This document shows, piece by piece, positions 13,443 to 21,361 of a stretch of 24,437 nucleotides of DNA. A program made the translations under genes and the position numbers. The first letter of the stretch is position 1. Every line of letters starts with the position of its first letter. The notes beneath the pieces were generated by a model. The model worked only from the letters and a program-made list of their open reading frames with translations, was not told the origin of the DNA and ran no database searches. Source of the stretch: a virus; IMG/VR virus record IMGVR_UViG_3300017763_000177, positions 1 through 24,437 of that record. One strand, given 5' to 3'.

Positions 13443-14909
13443 TCAACTACTAATACAATCAATAACTTTAATGATCTCAGATGGTGGAGGAGTGGTTGTC
13501 ATTATTGGTCTCAATATTGCTCCACTAATATTTAGAGTGGGTAATCCATTATATGCAAATGGTTTTGGAGTTGCCCTAACAACTCTTCCATTTTTAATTT
13601 CAAGATCTACTCCTTCAATTTCTCCCTCAACATCATTACCCGGATCTTCAATAATAATTTCTTCAATAAAGAGTGGCAATTCATCAATTTCTGCAGGATA
13701 ATTTGCACCTTCACTTGTCACGACAACGGCAGTGATTTGACCAAAAGTCGGTGATGTTGGAACCTCATCGATAATTGCACGACCATATGCACCATAACCT
13801 TTATTACAACTATCCTGGAACGTTACAATGGGTGGATCAGTATATCCAAGTCCAGGATCAGTCATTTGTGCCCCAACAATACTTCCAAGTTTGAGAACGT
13901 CACCAACAGCATCTTCTGTGTCCACATTATCAACTATATTTCCAAGTAATACATTGCCTGCTCCACCAATACCATCACCACCAAAGAAACTTACGGTAGG
14001 AAGACCGCACTTAGTGACGTTTCCAAAATTACAAGGTTCTAATGATGATGATTCTCCAAGTGGTGATCCAAAAATATTCCACTTACCATATGCTTTCTCA
14101 AAATCATTTGATAAATTGGTAGCACCTTGTGATATTGCTGTTCCACTGAATACTGTGTTCCACATACTATCTTGATCTTCTTCACTTAAGTCCTTAAGTG
14201 GTCCCTGGTCAATCTTAAGTTTACTTGTAGCAGGACAAATTTTTTCATCATCACAACTGAATAAGTTTTGAACTTTTCTTGCTAAACTAATTCCTGTAAG
14301 GAGAAAATCTTTTACATTGAAATTGAAAATTCCACCAGTAAAAGCATTTAAGATGTTACTAATTGGTTCAATTAATGGTCCGGCAATTGAATCAACAATA
14401 TTGACTAAATTGTTAGTGAAGGAACCGACAATTTCTTGTGCGGCACATGCTGTTCCACTAAGAACATTTTTTGCGGCAGCAGTCATAATGTCCGCAAAAG
14501 CATCTTTCGCACCCTTCATTACCTTTGTTGCGGCACAAAATAAACCATCAAACATGGTCTTAATCAAAGGAATCATTGGTGCTTCAACCGCAATAATCTG
14601 AGGTATTTGGAAAAGAAATGGCGGTGCTTGTAAAATTGTCTCTAAAAGTTTTATTGCTTGTGGTATTAGTTCTGCTAATTTATCCTGAAGACCACCTAAC
14701 ATTGCATTAATAAATCCGTTGGCAGTATCACCAACTACATTCACAACATCTTTTATTTCATTTGAAAGATTTAATACTGCAGAGTCAATTCTTCCAATAC
14801 GATCAAAAAAGTTTTCTGTATATGCTTCTATTTTTGCAAGAGTATTATCCTTACAAGGATCTGCCATGAAGACTGTTGTTCCAGTCGTTAATGATGCACA
14901 AGTAGCCAT
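13443..14909 (-). CDS. Cys-rich tail/baseplate structural protein
   Basis: This 488-aa protein has an N-terminal half of amphipathic and hydrophobic helices (residues about 25-215) and a C-terminal beta-rich half. The C-terminal half contains DPGLGYTDPPIVTF and GYGAYGRAII, a Gly/Tyr beta-repeat common in marine phage structural proteins. There are ten cysteines, several in CxxxC-like or close pairs (SCDDEKIC, PCNFGNVTKC), which is unusual for a cytoplasmically assembled tail protein. The start is secure: AGGAGG at 14918-14923 lies eight bases before the ATG. A CATAAATA late-type octamer lies just upstream. It sits between the gp5-like and spike-like genes, so it probably belongs to the central hub or tail tip. 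I cannot match it to a named T4 gene. Confidence 0.7.
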   Translation of the reverse strand: MATCASLTTGTTVFMADPCKDNTLAKIEAYTENFFDRIGRIDSAVLNLSNEIKDVVNVVGDTANGFINAMLGGLQDKLAELIPQAIKLLETILQAPPFLFQIPQIIAVEAPMIPLIKTMFDGLFCAATKVMKGAKDAFADIMTAAAKNVLSGTACAAQEIVGSFTNNLVNIVDSIAGPLIEPISNILNAFTGGIFNFNVKDFLLTGISLARKVQNLFSCDDEKICPATSKLKIDQGPLKDLSEEDQDSMWNTVFSGTAISQGATNLSNDFEKAYGKWNIFGSPLGESSSLEPCNFGNVTKCGLPTVSFFGGDGIGGAGNVLLGNIVDNVDTEDAVGDVLKLGSIVGAQMTDPGLGYTDPPIVTFQDSCNKGYGAYGRAIIDEVPTSPTFGQITAVVVTSEGANYPAEIDELPLFIEEIIIEDPGNDVEGEIEGVDLEIKNGRVVRATPKPFAYNGLPTLNISGAILRPIMTTTPPPSEIIKVIDCISS

Positions 14910-14929
14910 TTATATTACCTCCTAGTTCG

Positions 14930-14937
14930 TATTTATG
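14930..14937 (-). promoter_or_regulatory. Late promoter octamer (CATAAATA) overlapping a stop codon
   Basis: The minus strand reads CATAAATA, matching 7 of 8 bases of the T4 late promoter. It contains the TAA stop of the gp5-like gene and is followed by the AGGAGG ribosome binding site and the ATG at 14909. A start about six bases downstream would leave a leader beginning near the Shine-Dalgarno sequence. Confidence 0.5.
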
Positions 14938-15640
14938 AGATATCCAGGGACTGTCTAGTTTCCTCACGTTCAGCAGGATCATTTGCACGTGCTCTCTCAA
15001 GTTCAGCATCAAGTGCCGCACTAAGTGCTGCATCCTCTCTAGCAAGAGTAGCCTCTAATGATTTATCATTACCTGGTGGTTTTTTAAGTTGACCTTTTGC
15101 ATTTTCGGCATCACCTAAACCGAGTTCTTTAAATTTTTCTTCATTCTTTTTAGCAGGAACGGTCTTATCTTTATTAGTGCATTTGGGTGTTGTTTCAGGA
15201 GTTTCATGTCCTGCATTTTCACTAAATTCTTGTTTAGGTCCAAACAAACCTTTTGCTTGAAGATCTCCAAAGTAACCAGATTTTGCATCAAATCTACCTG
15301 ATCCAAGCACCGTATCTTTAGATTTTGGAAGTATTCCAATAATCATTGATATCCCTCTTTTTCCTCCATACTTCTGTATCAATACAGTGTCTCCCTGAGA
15401 AATTCTCATGGACCTGCGACGATTTGCTCCACCGGAACCATCACTATTTGAAGCCATTGCAATCGCATATTCAATATCAGCATCATCAATGTCAGATTCT
15501 TTTGAAGAGTAAGTATCAAAAATTGCAACTTTATATCTCCATCCCCAACCACCACCTTTTACTTGATCTTTTTGCTTTTCATAACCCACCACTGTCCCCA
15601 TTAAGTGAATTGGTGGTTCGCTACTTAAGTTATTTTTCAT
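14933..15640 (-). CDS. gp5-like baseplate hub OB-fold protein without lysozyme domain
   Basis: This 235-aa protein starts MKNNLSSEPP. Residues about 12-105 (MGTVVGYE, RYKVAIFD, ISQGDTVLIQKYG, ISMIIGILP) have the strand order of the OB-fold found at the N terminus of T4 gp5 and related hub proteins. The rest is charged and low in complexity, ending in an Ala/Glu/Arg-rich helix (about 195-230). T4 gp5 is 575 residues and carries a lysozyme domain and a beta-prism; neither is present here. The start codon overlaps the stop of the gp27-like gene (TAATG) with AAAGG upstream, so translation is coupled. The adjacent gp27-like gene supports the hub assignment, but sequence similarity to gp5 is only suggestive. 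Confidence 0.55.
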   Translation of the reverse strand: MKNNLSSEPPIHLMGTVVGYEKQKDQVKGGGWGWRYKVAIFDTYSSKESDIDDADIEYAIAMASNSDGSGGANRRRSMRISQGDTVLIQKYGGKRGISMIIGILPKSKDTVLGSGRFDAKSGYFGDLQAKGLFGPKQEFSENAGHETPETTPKCTNKDKTVPAKKNEEKFKELGLGDAENAKGQLKKPPGNDKSLEATLAREDAALSAALDAELERARANDPAEREETRQSLDIS

Positions 15641-16896
15641 TATCCTTTATTTTTTTGAGTATACGCTCCGAATGAATCACGCACAAGAGTTAAAGAGGTA
15701 AAAGATCTCTTTGAATCAAAATGATGGCATAAATCCAAAATCAAATAGTTTCCACTTTGATTTATATCAAAAGGATTTGCTTCTTTTTTGTCCGTAAGTT
15801 TTTCAAATTCACATCGTATTATATCACCGGCAAGTAGATTTAAGTTACATGGCACTGTTATATCTATAATTTGACTCATCAATAAATTATATCTCATTGC
15901 TGCCTTAGCAATATATTCTCTTGGATCATTATTTACAGATGTATCGATACCAGGAGACAGTAGACCAACATCCAATATAAATTGATTTGTCTTAGAAAAA
16001 GAATTATTTGATTTTACTGGTTTGTAATCAATATCTCCACCCAAACTAGTTTGTAACTCTTCGTTCTCAATTCTGAATATGATTTCAGAGAATTCCGCAG
16101 TGCGTGGATTGAAGAATATATTTCTAGATTCATAAACACAAGACTTCATTGCATTCACAATGTTTTGATTTTTTCTGACTGAAAATGAAGCAATTTTGAA
16201 ATTATTATTATCGTTCTCAGTTCCAGATTTTAGTGCACCGGAATAACGATATGTCTCTTTTGGTTCTTGTTTGATTAGATTATCGATTGCCTTATATTTG
16301 AATCCCTCCCTTGTTTGATAAAAGAAAAATCCAGGATTTCCTCTAGGAAAAGTTGACTTTGATCCAAGTTCGATTATTAAGTCAAAAGGTGTATCATTTG
16401 CTCCAATAAAAGAATATGAATTTGCAGTTTTATCAAAATTTGATGACGTTTCGTCTATTGTTGTATTGAATGACTGCTGTAAAATCTTTTTTACATTATC
16501 CGTTATGTTACCATTATACTTTTTAGAGTCGGCAATATTATAATTTTCGAATCCTTCTTTAGAAATCAAACTCATCATTATAGATTCTCTCTGCGATTCT
16601 TGATTCGAATTGATAGCAGCATTATTCAGTAAAGTTCCTTCGAGTTCTCTTATCTTATACTTAATTTCTTCACCACCTGTAATTGGTAAGGTATTATAAA
16701 TTGAACCCTCCGCATTTCTTTTCTCATCCGTAAGAGAAAAACCACTATCAACGAAAGATAAAGTTGCAGTTATGTTTGGAGATAATAAACTCTCAAAGTA
16801 ATTAAATTCAACAGTTTTTCCTGCAAGATTGACTTCCTTGCCATTCTTTGTAATAGTTAGTTTTTCGTAAGTTGAACTACTTGCTTTATTTGCCAT
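15640..16896 (-). CDS. gp27-like baseplate hub protein
   Basis: This 418-aa protein begins MANKASSSTYEKLTITKNG. It resembles the hub family of T4 gp27, VgrG N-terminus and phage Mu gp44 in general form. An early strand-rich part (residues about 10-60) reads LSPNITATLSFVDSG. A middle part has a helix (VKKILQQSF), the segment PFDLIIELGS, and then FFFYQTREGFKYKAIDNLI, typical of the second barrel of this fold. A C-terminal barrel includes LLAGDIIRCEFE and ends in LVRDSFG. Length is close to T4 gp27 (391). Its ATG shares a base with the upstream stop (GGATAATG), and its own stop overlaps the gp5-like ATG, matching the physical gp27-gp5 partnership. Assignment rests on fold-like pattern and context. 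Confidence 0.6.
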   Translation of the reverse strand: MANKASSSTYEKLTITKNGKEVNLAGKTVEFNYFESLLSPNITATLSFVDSGFSLTDEKRNAEGSIYNTLPITGGEEIKYKIRELEGTLLNNAAINSNQESQRESIMMSLISKEGFENYNIADSKKYNGNITDNVKKILQQSFNTTIDETSSNFDKTANSYSFIGANDTPFDLIIELGSKSTFPRGNPGFFFYQTREGFKYKAIDNLIKQEPKETYRYSGALKSGTENDNNNFKIASFSVRKNQNIVNAMKSCVYESRNIFFNPRTAEFSEIIFRIENEELQTSLGGDIDYKPVKSNNSFSKTNQFILDVGLLSPGIDTSVNNDPREYIAKAAMRYNLLMSQIIDITVPCNLNLLAGDIIRCEFEKLTDKKEANPFDINQSGNYLILDLCHHFDSKRSFTSLTLVRDSFGAYTQKNKG

Positions 16897-18302
16897 TATC
16901 CTACAATTACTTTTTGTTTTGCTATAATAATAGTCTGTCCACCCTCTTCATCCGTTGATTGATTTATCGTAGATATCTGATTAGATTTTGTTCTATTTTC
17001 TGGATTTGATAGTGAAGCTCTGACATCTCCTGAACCCTGTGTATTTGTTGATAAATTCGCTTTAGTCATTTTACTCGCACCTCTTCCGGAACCCAATCTA
17101 ATTCCAGCAAACCATGATGTTCCACCAGAAGAATGCCAATGTCTACGATAATGAAAACCATTAGTTGTGTTATGATCAAATTGATGCTTCAAACCATCAT
17201 CAGCAGCAATGCCAACGTGAGTAATAGCACCTTTATTTAATACTCCACCAAGGTCTCTATCTGCTCTCCAGAGTATAATATCCCCTGCTTTAATATTAGA
17301 TTTAGTTTTTATAACCTGACCCATGTCAGTTCCACCAAATGAAGCCGCAAATGATGGTGCGTTATATGCAATACCCTGTGGTGTATCTAAGTCACCTAGT
17401 AGAGTTCTGACATTTGCCATCGGATGACCTGCTTTTCTCAATGCTGCCCTCGTAGTATTTGCACATTGATCTTCAGTTCCCTTTCCCATTCCAATTATTT
17501 GTCTCGCACCCTCTAATATTCCACCTGATAGAGGAACGGGAGCATCTTCTCTACCATCACCGATACCAGATATATCAGTTGCTCCACCTCCACTCCCACT
17601 AGAATCAGTGGATCCACTTTCATATTTTTTTCTCTCTGCACTAGTGAATTGTTTTTCTGTAAACTCACCAGTCTCTGTGTTTAGAACACCTTCCTTTCCA
17701 TCTTGCTTTGCAAGAACCTTTTTCTTTCCACCAGCTGCTCCTCTTACCAAATCAATAGCAGGTTTCAGTAACTTAATTATATTTTTCAATGGTCCTGTTT
17801 TTTCTGCTAATTGATCAATTAGTCCACCATCACCACTTATTTGACTTAAAGTATCATCTACTCTTTTTCTATCAACATCATATTTCTTCTTATCAAAGTC
17901 ACCTTGGATGAATCCTATTATTAGATTAAAGCCACTTTGAATGGGGGTAACAAAATTAACAATAGAATCTATAACACCTTTTACCGTTTTCAATATTTGT
18001 GGAAGAGAATTGACTAATACTCCGGTTAGTATGAATGAACCAAATCCAAGAATTTTATCAAAAATACTCCCACCAGTCGATGCTATTGTATTTCCTACAT
18101 CTCCTAAACCATAATCTTGTTTAGTTTCTCTTCTTTTTTCTACTTGCTTTTCTTCCATTTCCTGCTTTCTTCTCTTCTCTTGTCTTGAGATTAGAGCAGA
18201 ATTTTTTTTCTTCAATCCAATGTAAGTATTATTAGAGTTCTTGAGAAAACTGCTAATATTAGTTACATTTATTTTTAGTTGTTTTACTTGTGTTGCTTCC
18301 AT
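16896..18302 (-). CDS. Tape-measure-like tail protein with CHAP/NlpC-type hydrolase domain
   Basis: Residues about 30-62 of this 468-aa protein form a Lys/Arg/Glu-rich coiled coil. Residues 75-135 are hydrophobic helices (LGFGSFILTGVLVNSL), as in tape-measure or membrane-inserting tail proteins. Residues about 265-405 look like a CHAP or NlpC/P60-type cysteine peptidase: Cys280 in EDQCANTTRAALRKAG, AGDIILWR before the core strand, and His362 in ITHVGIAADDG. Asp376 or a nearby His may complete the triad. Such domains cut peptidoglycan peptides, so this would be the tail-borne cell-wall hydrolase. The ORF is coupled to the gp27-like gene (TAATG) and starts three bases after the second tape-measure gene. 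The catalytic-domain call is fairly strong; the third catalytic residue is uncertain. Confidence 0.7.
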   Translation of the reverse strand: MEATQVKQLKINVTNISSFLKNSNNTYIGLKKKNSALISRQEKRRKQEMEEKQVEKRRETKQDYGLGDVGNTIASTGGSIFDKILGFGSFILTGVLVNSLPQILKTVKGVIDSIVNFVTPIQSGFNLIIGFIQGDFDKKKYDVDRKRVDDTLSQISGDGGLIDQLAEKTGPLKNIIKLLKPAIDLVRGAAGGKKKVLAKQDGKEGVLNTETGEFTEKQFTSAERKKYESGSTDSSGSGGGATDISGIGDGREDAPVPLSGGILEGARQIIGMGKGTEDQCANTTRAALRKAGHPMANVRTLLGDLDTPQGIAYNAPSFAASFGGTDMGQVIKTKSNIKAGDIILWRADRDLGGVLNKGAITHVGIAADDGLKHQFDHNTTNGFHYRRHWHSSGGTSWFAGIRLGSGRGASKMTKANLSTNTQGSGDVRASLSNPENRTKSNQISTINQSTDEEGGQTIIIAKQKVIVG

Positions 18303-18305
18303 ATT

Positions 18306-19775
18306 TTACACAGATATTCCATACATTTCTGGTGTTTTACTTCTCCACATATCAGCAACATTTGTTGAAGGTATTTTTGGAATAGGTGGTTCTGCTGGTC
18401 TTGCCGGAGGTGATTTTTCACTATTTAGCATTTGAGGTGGCAAATCCATAGTTACAATATTAGTTTTTTTAGTCTTATTCGGGGTTATATTTCTAAGTAA
18501 ATTTTTTGTTTTTGGATTACTAATAATATTTCCACCTTTTTCAAATACCCTGAGTTCCGGTCCTTCTTCACCCACAAGATAAGGTGTTCCTGCACTTATA
18601 GGACCACCCATTTTTCTTGCTTCAACTGTAGTTGGAGTTAGAGTATTTGATATTTTTGCTTTGTAATCCTCCCTAACTTCCCTATCAACTTTCCTTCTTG
18701 CCAATTCATTAGGGTTGGCACCCATTTTTCTTCTTGCACTACCTGATGGTGTTGGTATAATTTCTAACTTACTTTGCTTATCTTTTATTTCTTCATTCAT
18801 TTGATTTTTGAGTGCATATAATGCTTCTCTTTTTTTCTTCACTTCTTGGAATATTTTTTCTTGATCTTCGTCTCTACCCGTAATTCCTTTTTTAGTTGCT
18901 GCTCTACCTCTTCCTCTCGCAGTTCTTCCATCCTTTCCCATTCCAGCGTCTGCTAACTGCTGGTCTAATTGACTATGAGCAATACTATAATCTTCACCAC
19001 CAGTCACTAAATTTCGCGCTTTTTTTATCAAAAATTCTCCACCCTTATAAATTAATATTCCCGCACCAATTGCCAATATAGCCTTTAAAAATAACGGATT
19101 TAACAATAATCCCTTGAGTAGAGGCAATCCTTTCAGAAGTAATCCGACTGCTCCACCAATAAGTTTAACTATCATGGAAATGGGACCAATCAATTTGAGA
19201 ACAACAACGGCACCCAAAGCACCAAGAACCCATTTATAATGTTCTTTTATAAAATCAAACCATCCCATTAATTTATTTTTATTCGCATCATCAGATAACC
19301 AATTAAATACAGTATTAGCAGCAATTCCTGCTCCGATTAATGCAATAAATTCTTTAATTTTATCAAATGCACTTTTTACAGGAGCAAGGACTTTATTAGC
19401 TCCAGATTTAACAATACTACCTATCTTCCTGACACTTTCTATTGAACCTTCTTTAAGAGCAAATTTTCTCTTAGATTTTTCTCTTTTTAATGCTTTATTT
19501 TTTTCATTCTCATCAGCAATTCTCATTGCAAAATCCAGAGCAAGTTGCTTTTGAATTTCTATAAGAATTGTATTTGTTTCTAATAATGTATTTTCTATTG
19601 ATGATTGTGCTTCTAATGCAGGAGAACTTGCTGATCCTGTACTTCTAATTTTTATTTTACTTACTTTTAATTTTGGAGTAGCCTTAGAAATTTTTGATGC
19701 ACCAGAAGACAAAGGAGAGGATATATTTCCCTTCCCTATCTTTGGTGCCGTAAAATTTTGACTACTAAATGCCAT
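18306..19775 (-). CDS. Tape measure protein (gp29-like role)
   Basis: This 489-aa protein has an N-terminal coiled coil (residues about 58-108, ending in KREKSKRK). It is followed by helices and a long hydrophobic stretch (about 182-250, including VLGALGAVVVLKLIG and AILAIGAGILIYKGG). A basic low-complexity segment and a second coiled coil (about 303-340) follow. Near the C terminus, residues 390-416 carry GGPISAGTPYLVGEEGPEL, a signature often found at the end of tape measures. Its position directly after the gp26-like gene and the 59-aa ORF is the usual place for a tape measure behind the tail-assembly chaperones. It is shorter than T4 gp29 (590). The ATG lies inside the end of the 59-aa ORF, so translation is coupled. 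Membrane insertion during DNA ejection is a plausible use of the hydrophobic region. Confidence 0.7.
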   Translation of the reverse strand: MAFSSQNFTAPKIGKGNISSPLSSGASKISKATPKLKVSKIKIRSTGSASSPALEAQSSIENTLLETNTILIEIQKQLALDFAMRIADENEKNKALKREKSKRKFALKEGSIESVRKIGSIVKSGANKVLAPVKSAFDKIKEFIALIGAGIAANTVFNWLSDDANKNKLMGWFDFIKEHYKWVLGALGAVVVLKLIGPISMIVKLIGGAVGLLLKGLPLLKGLLLNPLFLKAILAIGAGILIYKGGEFLIKKARNLVTGGEDYSIAHSQLDQQLADAGMGKDGRTARGRGRAATKKGITGRDEDQEKIFQEVKKKREALYALKNQMNEEIKDKQSKLEIIPTPSGSARRKMGANPNELARRKVDREVREDYKAKISNTLTPTTVEARKMGGPISAGTPYLVGEEGPELRVFEKGGNIISNPKTKNLLRNITPNKTKKTNIVTMDLPPQMLNSEKSPPARPAEPPIPKIPSTNVADMWRSKTPEMYGISV

Positions 19776-19944
19776 TCTGTTGCTGTGCCTTTAGGTTTTC
19801 TTCTTCAATGTATTGTTCAAGAAGAGCAAGATAAATCTCTTTCTCCCACGGAATCATATTTTCTATCTCTGTTAATGAGTATTTATGATGCTGAATCAAT
19901 GCAAAATTAATCTTATAGTATGACTCAAGATTCGTATGAGCCAT
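19765..19944 (-). CDS. 59-aa ORF, probable -1 frameshift extension of the gp26-like protein (tail-assembly chaperone)
   Basis: This short ORF encodes MAHTNLESYYKINF at its start and EIENMIPWEKEIYLALLEQY in its middle, then an acidic tail EEEN. The pattern of a short helix followed by a Pro-Trp-Glu-containing helix resembles the T part of G/GT tail-assembly chaperones. Its own ATG lacks a well-placed ribosome binding site; AGG lies only two bases before it. It lies in the -1 frame relative to the gp26-like gene, and that frame is open from the slippery heptamer onward, adding Gln-Leu-Gly before the Met. A frameshift product would be 301 aa (239 + 3 + 59). The TAG stop lies inside the tape-measure start region. 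The ORF itself is certain; expression as a fusion is inference. Confidence 0.7.
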   Translation of the reverse strand: MAHTNLESYYKINFALIQHHKYSLTEIENMIPWEKEIYLALLEQYIEEENLKAQQQNGI

Positions 19945-19946
19945 AC
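19922..19946 (-). promoter_or_regulatory. Candidate frameshift-stimulating hairpins downstream of the slippery site
   Basis: Starting six bases after the slippery heptamer, GTATG (19946-19942) can pair with CATAC (19938-19934) around a GCT loop. An alternative six-pair stem (one G-U) joins GGCTCA (19942-19937) and TGAGTC (19927-19922) around a nine-base loop. Both are small, but the spacing is what stimulators of -1 frameshifting usually have. Confidence 0.4.
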
Positions 19947-20669
19947 CTAACTGAAAAAACTTGCTAATCCTTCAAGAACAACTTCAGACTCGACACCAGT
20001 CTCTGGATTCTTTACAGAAATTGTATGAGACAATTTTGGCATTGTAACAAAGAAAGATTCAATCTGCTTAAATTGTTTACTATTCAGTTGATCTACAAAA
20101 TCAGTCAATTCCTTTTTAGAGCAATCAGAAGCATTCCAACTCTCTTCCTTATCATAGACCATATCAATACATGAAGTAATCATATTCAGTGATTGATTAA
20201 CATCACTGATTTCTCCACCTACCTCAAAATTACTATCAATGAATTGATCAAATGAAGGATACTTCAACTTCATTGAGTATGTATCATCTAACTTAATAAT
20301 ATTTTTGTGATCCTTATTCTTCTTAACTTTGATTGAATCAATTTCAATTTCCATTTCAACTGTTGTTTCATTATCATCAGGGCAGGTGATATTTACTTCT
20401 ACAGTTTCCCCGACAGATTTTGAACGAACATTTAAGAAAAGATACTCAATGTCAAAAGTTGCAAGGTTTTGAACCTTAACTCCTCTCGTTATAATACAAT
20501 CATTGAGAATCTGAACAATACCATTAGAAATTTGTTTTGAATCTTCAGATTCCAATGCCATCAATAGAATTTTTTCTTCCTTAACCAAGAAAGGACGATA
20601 CTTTATTTTCTTTCCAGTTGATGGTAATTCCAACTCATAAATTGGAGTATTTATTTTTGGTAAAGGCAT
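19947..20669 (-). CDS. 26: gp26-like baseplate hub / tail-assembly chaperone-type protein
   Basis: This 240-aa protein begins MPLPKINTPIYELELPSTGK and continues KYRPFLVKEEKILLMALES. That pattern, with NLATFDIEYLFLNVRSKSVGE and a single CPDDNE segment, is characteristic of the T4 gp26-type baseplate protein family (Pfam T4 bacteriophage base plate protein). In T4, gp26 is needed for hub assembly. The C terminus ends ASFFS just after a T TTT TTC heptamer, and the next ORF lies in the -1 frame, so the protein may be the G-like member of a G/GT chaperone pair. A late-type AATAAATA octamer precedes it by 26 bases. The family is fairly sure; I cannot exclude that it equates to gp51 and not gp26. 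Confidence 0.72.
   Translation of the reverse strand: MPLPKINTPIYELELPSTGKKIKYRPFLVKEEKILLMALESEDSKQISNGIVQILNDCIITRGVKVQNLATFDIEYLFLNVRSKSVGETVEVNITCPDDNETTVEMEIEIDSIKVKKNKDHKNIIKLDDTYSMKLKYPSFDQFIDSNFEVGGEISDVNQSLNMITSCIDMVYDKEESWNASDCSKKELTDFVDQLNSKQFKQIESFFVTMPKLSHTISVKNPETGVESEVVLEGLASFFS
19953..19959 (-). promoter_or_regulatory. Canonical -1 slippery heptamer T TTT TTC
   Basis: In the zero frame the codons are AGT TTT TTC AGT TAG, which gives the X XXY YYZ form T TTT TTC two codons before the stop. After a -1 slip the frame reads CAG TTA GGT ATG GCT and is open through the 59-aa ORF. This is the classic layout of programmed frameshifting in tail-assembly chaperone genes. Confidence 0.7.
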
Positions 20670-20695
20670 TTTAAAAAATACAATTCAGTTTAAGT

Positions 20696-20703
20696 TATTT
20701 ATT
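20696..20703 (-). promoter_or_regulatory. Late promoter octamer (AATAAATA)
   Basis: The minus strand reads AATAAATA, 7 of 8 bases of the T4 late consensus. It lies in the 41-base gap between the tail-tube-type gene and the gp26-like gene, 26 bases before the ATG. Similar octamers occur by chance in coding sequence (for example at 20648-20655), so support comes mainly from position. Confidence 0.5.
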
Positions 20704-20710
20704 GTGGAAT

Positions 20711-21328
20711 TCAGACTTTTACAACGTATCTATCATAGTTAAATGATACATTCACTTTTAACAAATCAGCAGCACCATATGAAACAGGTATTGATGTCAT
20801 CGATTTTGGAAAAGCATTATAAAACTGATAAGTTATTTTTCTGTTTGGATTTACTTCAATATCTTTTTCAAATTTTGTAATGTGCATCGTATCACACTTA
20901 TAAGTATCAGGATATTGAAATCTTCTATAGTAATTACGAGTATTTGGATTATCAGTACCAGCAGATGAAATGAAGTCCATCCATCCTTCAAACACTTTCA
21001 AATTATTATAATCATTATCAACATAAAAGGTAAAATCAATATCAGTATATAATCTCGTATGTGCAAATTCTTGGGGGATACCCATGAAGTCACCCTTTAC
21101 TTCGGCAGTTGCAAAAGAAGTTGTGGGAAGAGATGCTTCAGAACATAAAAGACCTGTTTTTCTACAAATAAAATTTGCTGCATCAGGAACGTTAAATTTT
21201 CTTATGTGTTTCAATACAGAATCATTTAAGGTCGAAAAACTTACTTCGTATTGATTTGATAATGCTATTCTACCGAATATTTCTTGAGCATTCCTCATAG
21301 GAATAGCTTTTGGTCTCGGACTTGCCAC
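20711..21328 (-). CDS. Tail-tube-fold protein (gp19/gp54-like)
   Basis: This 205-aa protein contains GLLCSEASLPTTSFATAEVKG, then EFAHTRLYTDIDFTFYVDND, a helix FEGWMDFISSAG, and FEKDIEVNPNRKITYQFYNAFP. It ends in a strand pair finishing NVSFNYDRYVV. This order of strands around one helix is that of T4 gp19 tail tube and its baseplate paralogues gp48 and gp54. Being next to the hub genes and opposite gp48/gp53, a tube-initiator role like gp54 is likely, but it could also be a tube subunit. The start is GTG at 21328, with TAGG about eight bases upstream; an ATG at codon 11 is the alternative. A TCTAAATA promoter lies 33 bases upstream. It leads the whole minus-strand tail cluster. Confidence 0.65.
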   Translation of the reverse strand: MASPRPKAIPMRNAQEIFGRIALSNQYEVSFSTLNDSVLKHIRKFNVPDAANFICRKTGLLCSEASLPTTSFATAEVKGDFMGIPQEFAHTRLYTDIDFTFYVDNDYNNLKVFEGWMDFISSAGTDNPNTRNYYRRFQYPDTYKCDTMHITKFEKDIEVNPNRKITYQFYNAFPKSMTSIPVSYGAADLLKVNVSFNYDRYVVKV

Positions 21329-21336
21329 TCTAAATA
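21329..21336 (+). promoter_or_regulatory. Late promoter octamer TCTAAATA for the gp4-gp53 block
   Basis: TCTAAATA matches 7 of 8 bases of the T4 late promoter TATAAATA and lies 32 bases before the gp4 ATG. It forms a mirror image with the minus-strand octamer at 21362-21369. Confidence 0.65.
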
Positions 21337-21361
21337 CCTATACGACTACTTTATTATTAGT

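Noticed and set aside
19880-19887. CATAAATA octamer inside the 59-aa ORF as a tape-measure promoter
   Set aside because: It is about 100 bases from the tape-measure ATG and within coding sequence; similar octamers occur by chance in this AT-rich DNA, such as at 20648-20655.
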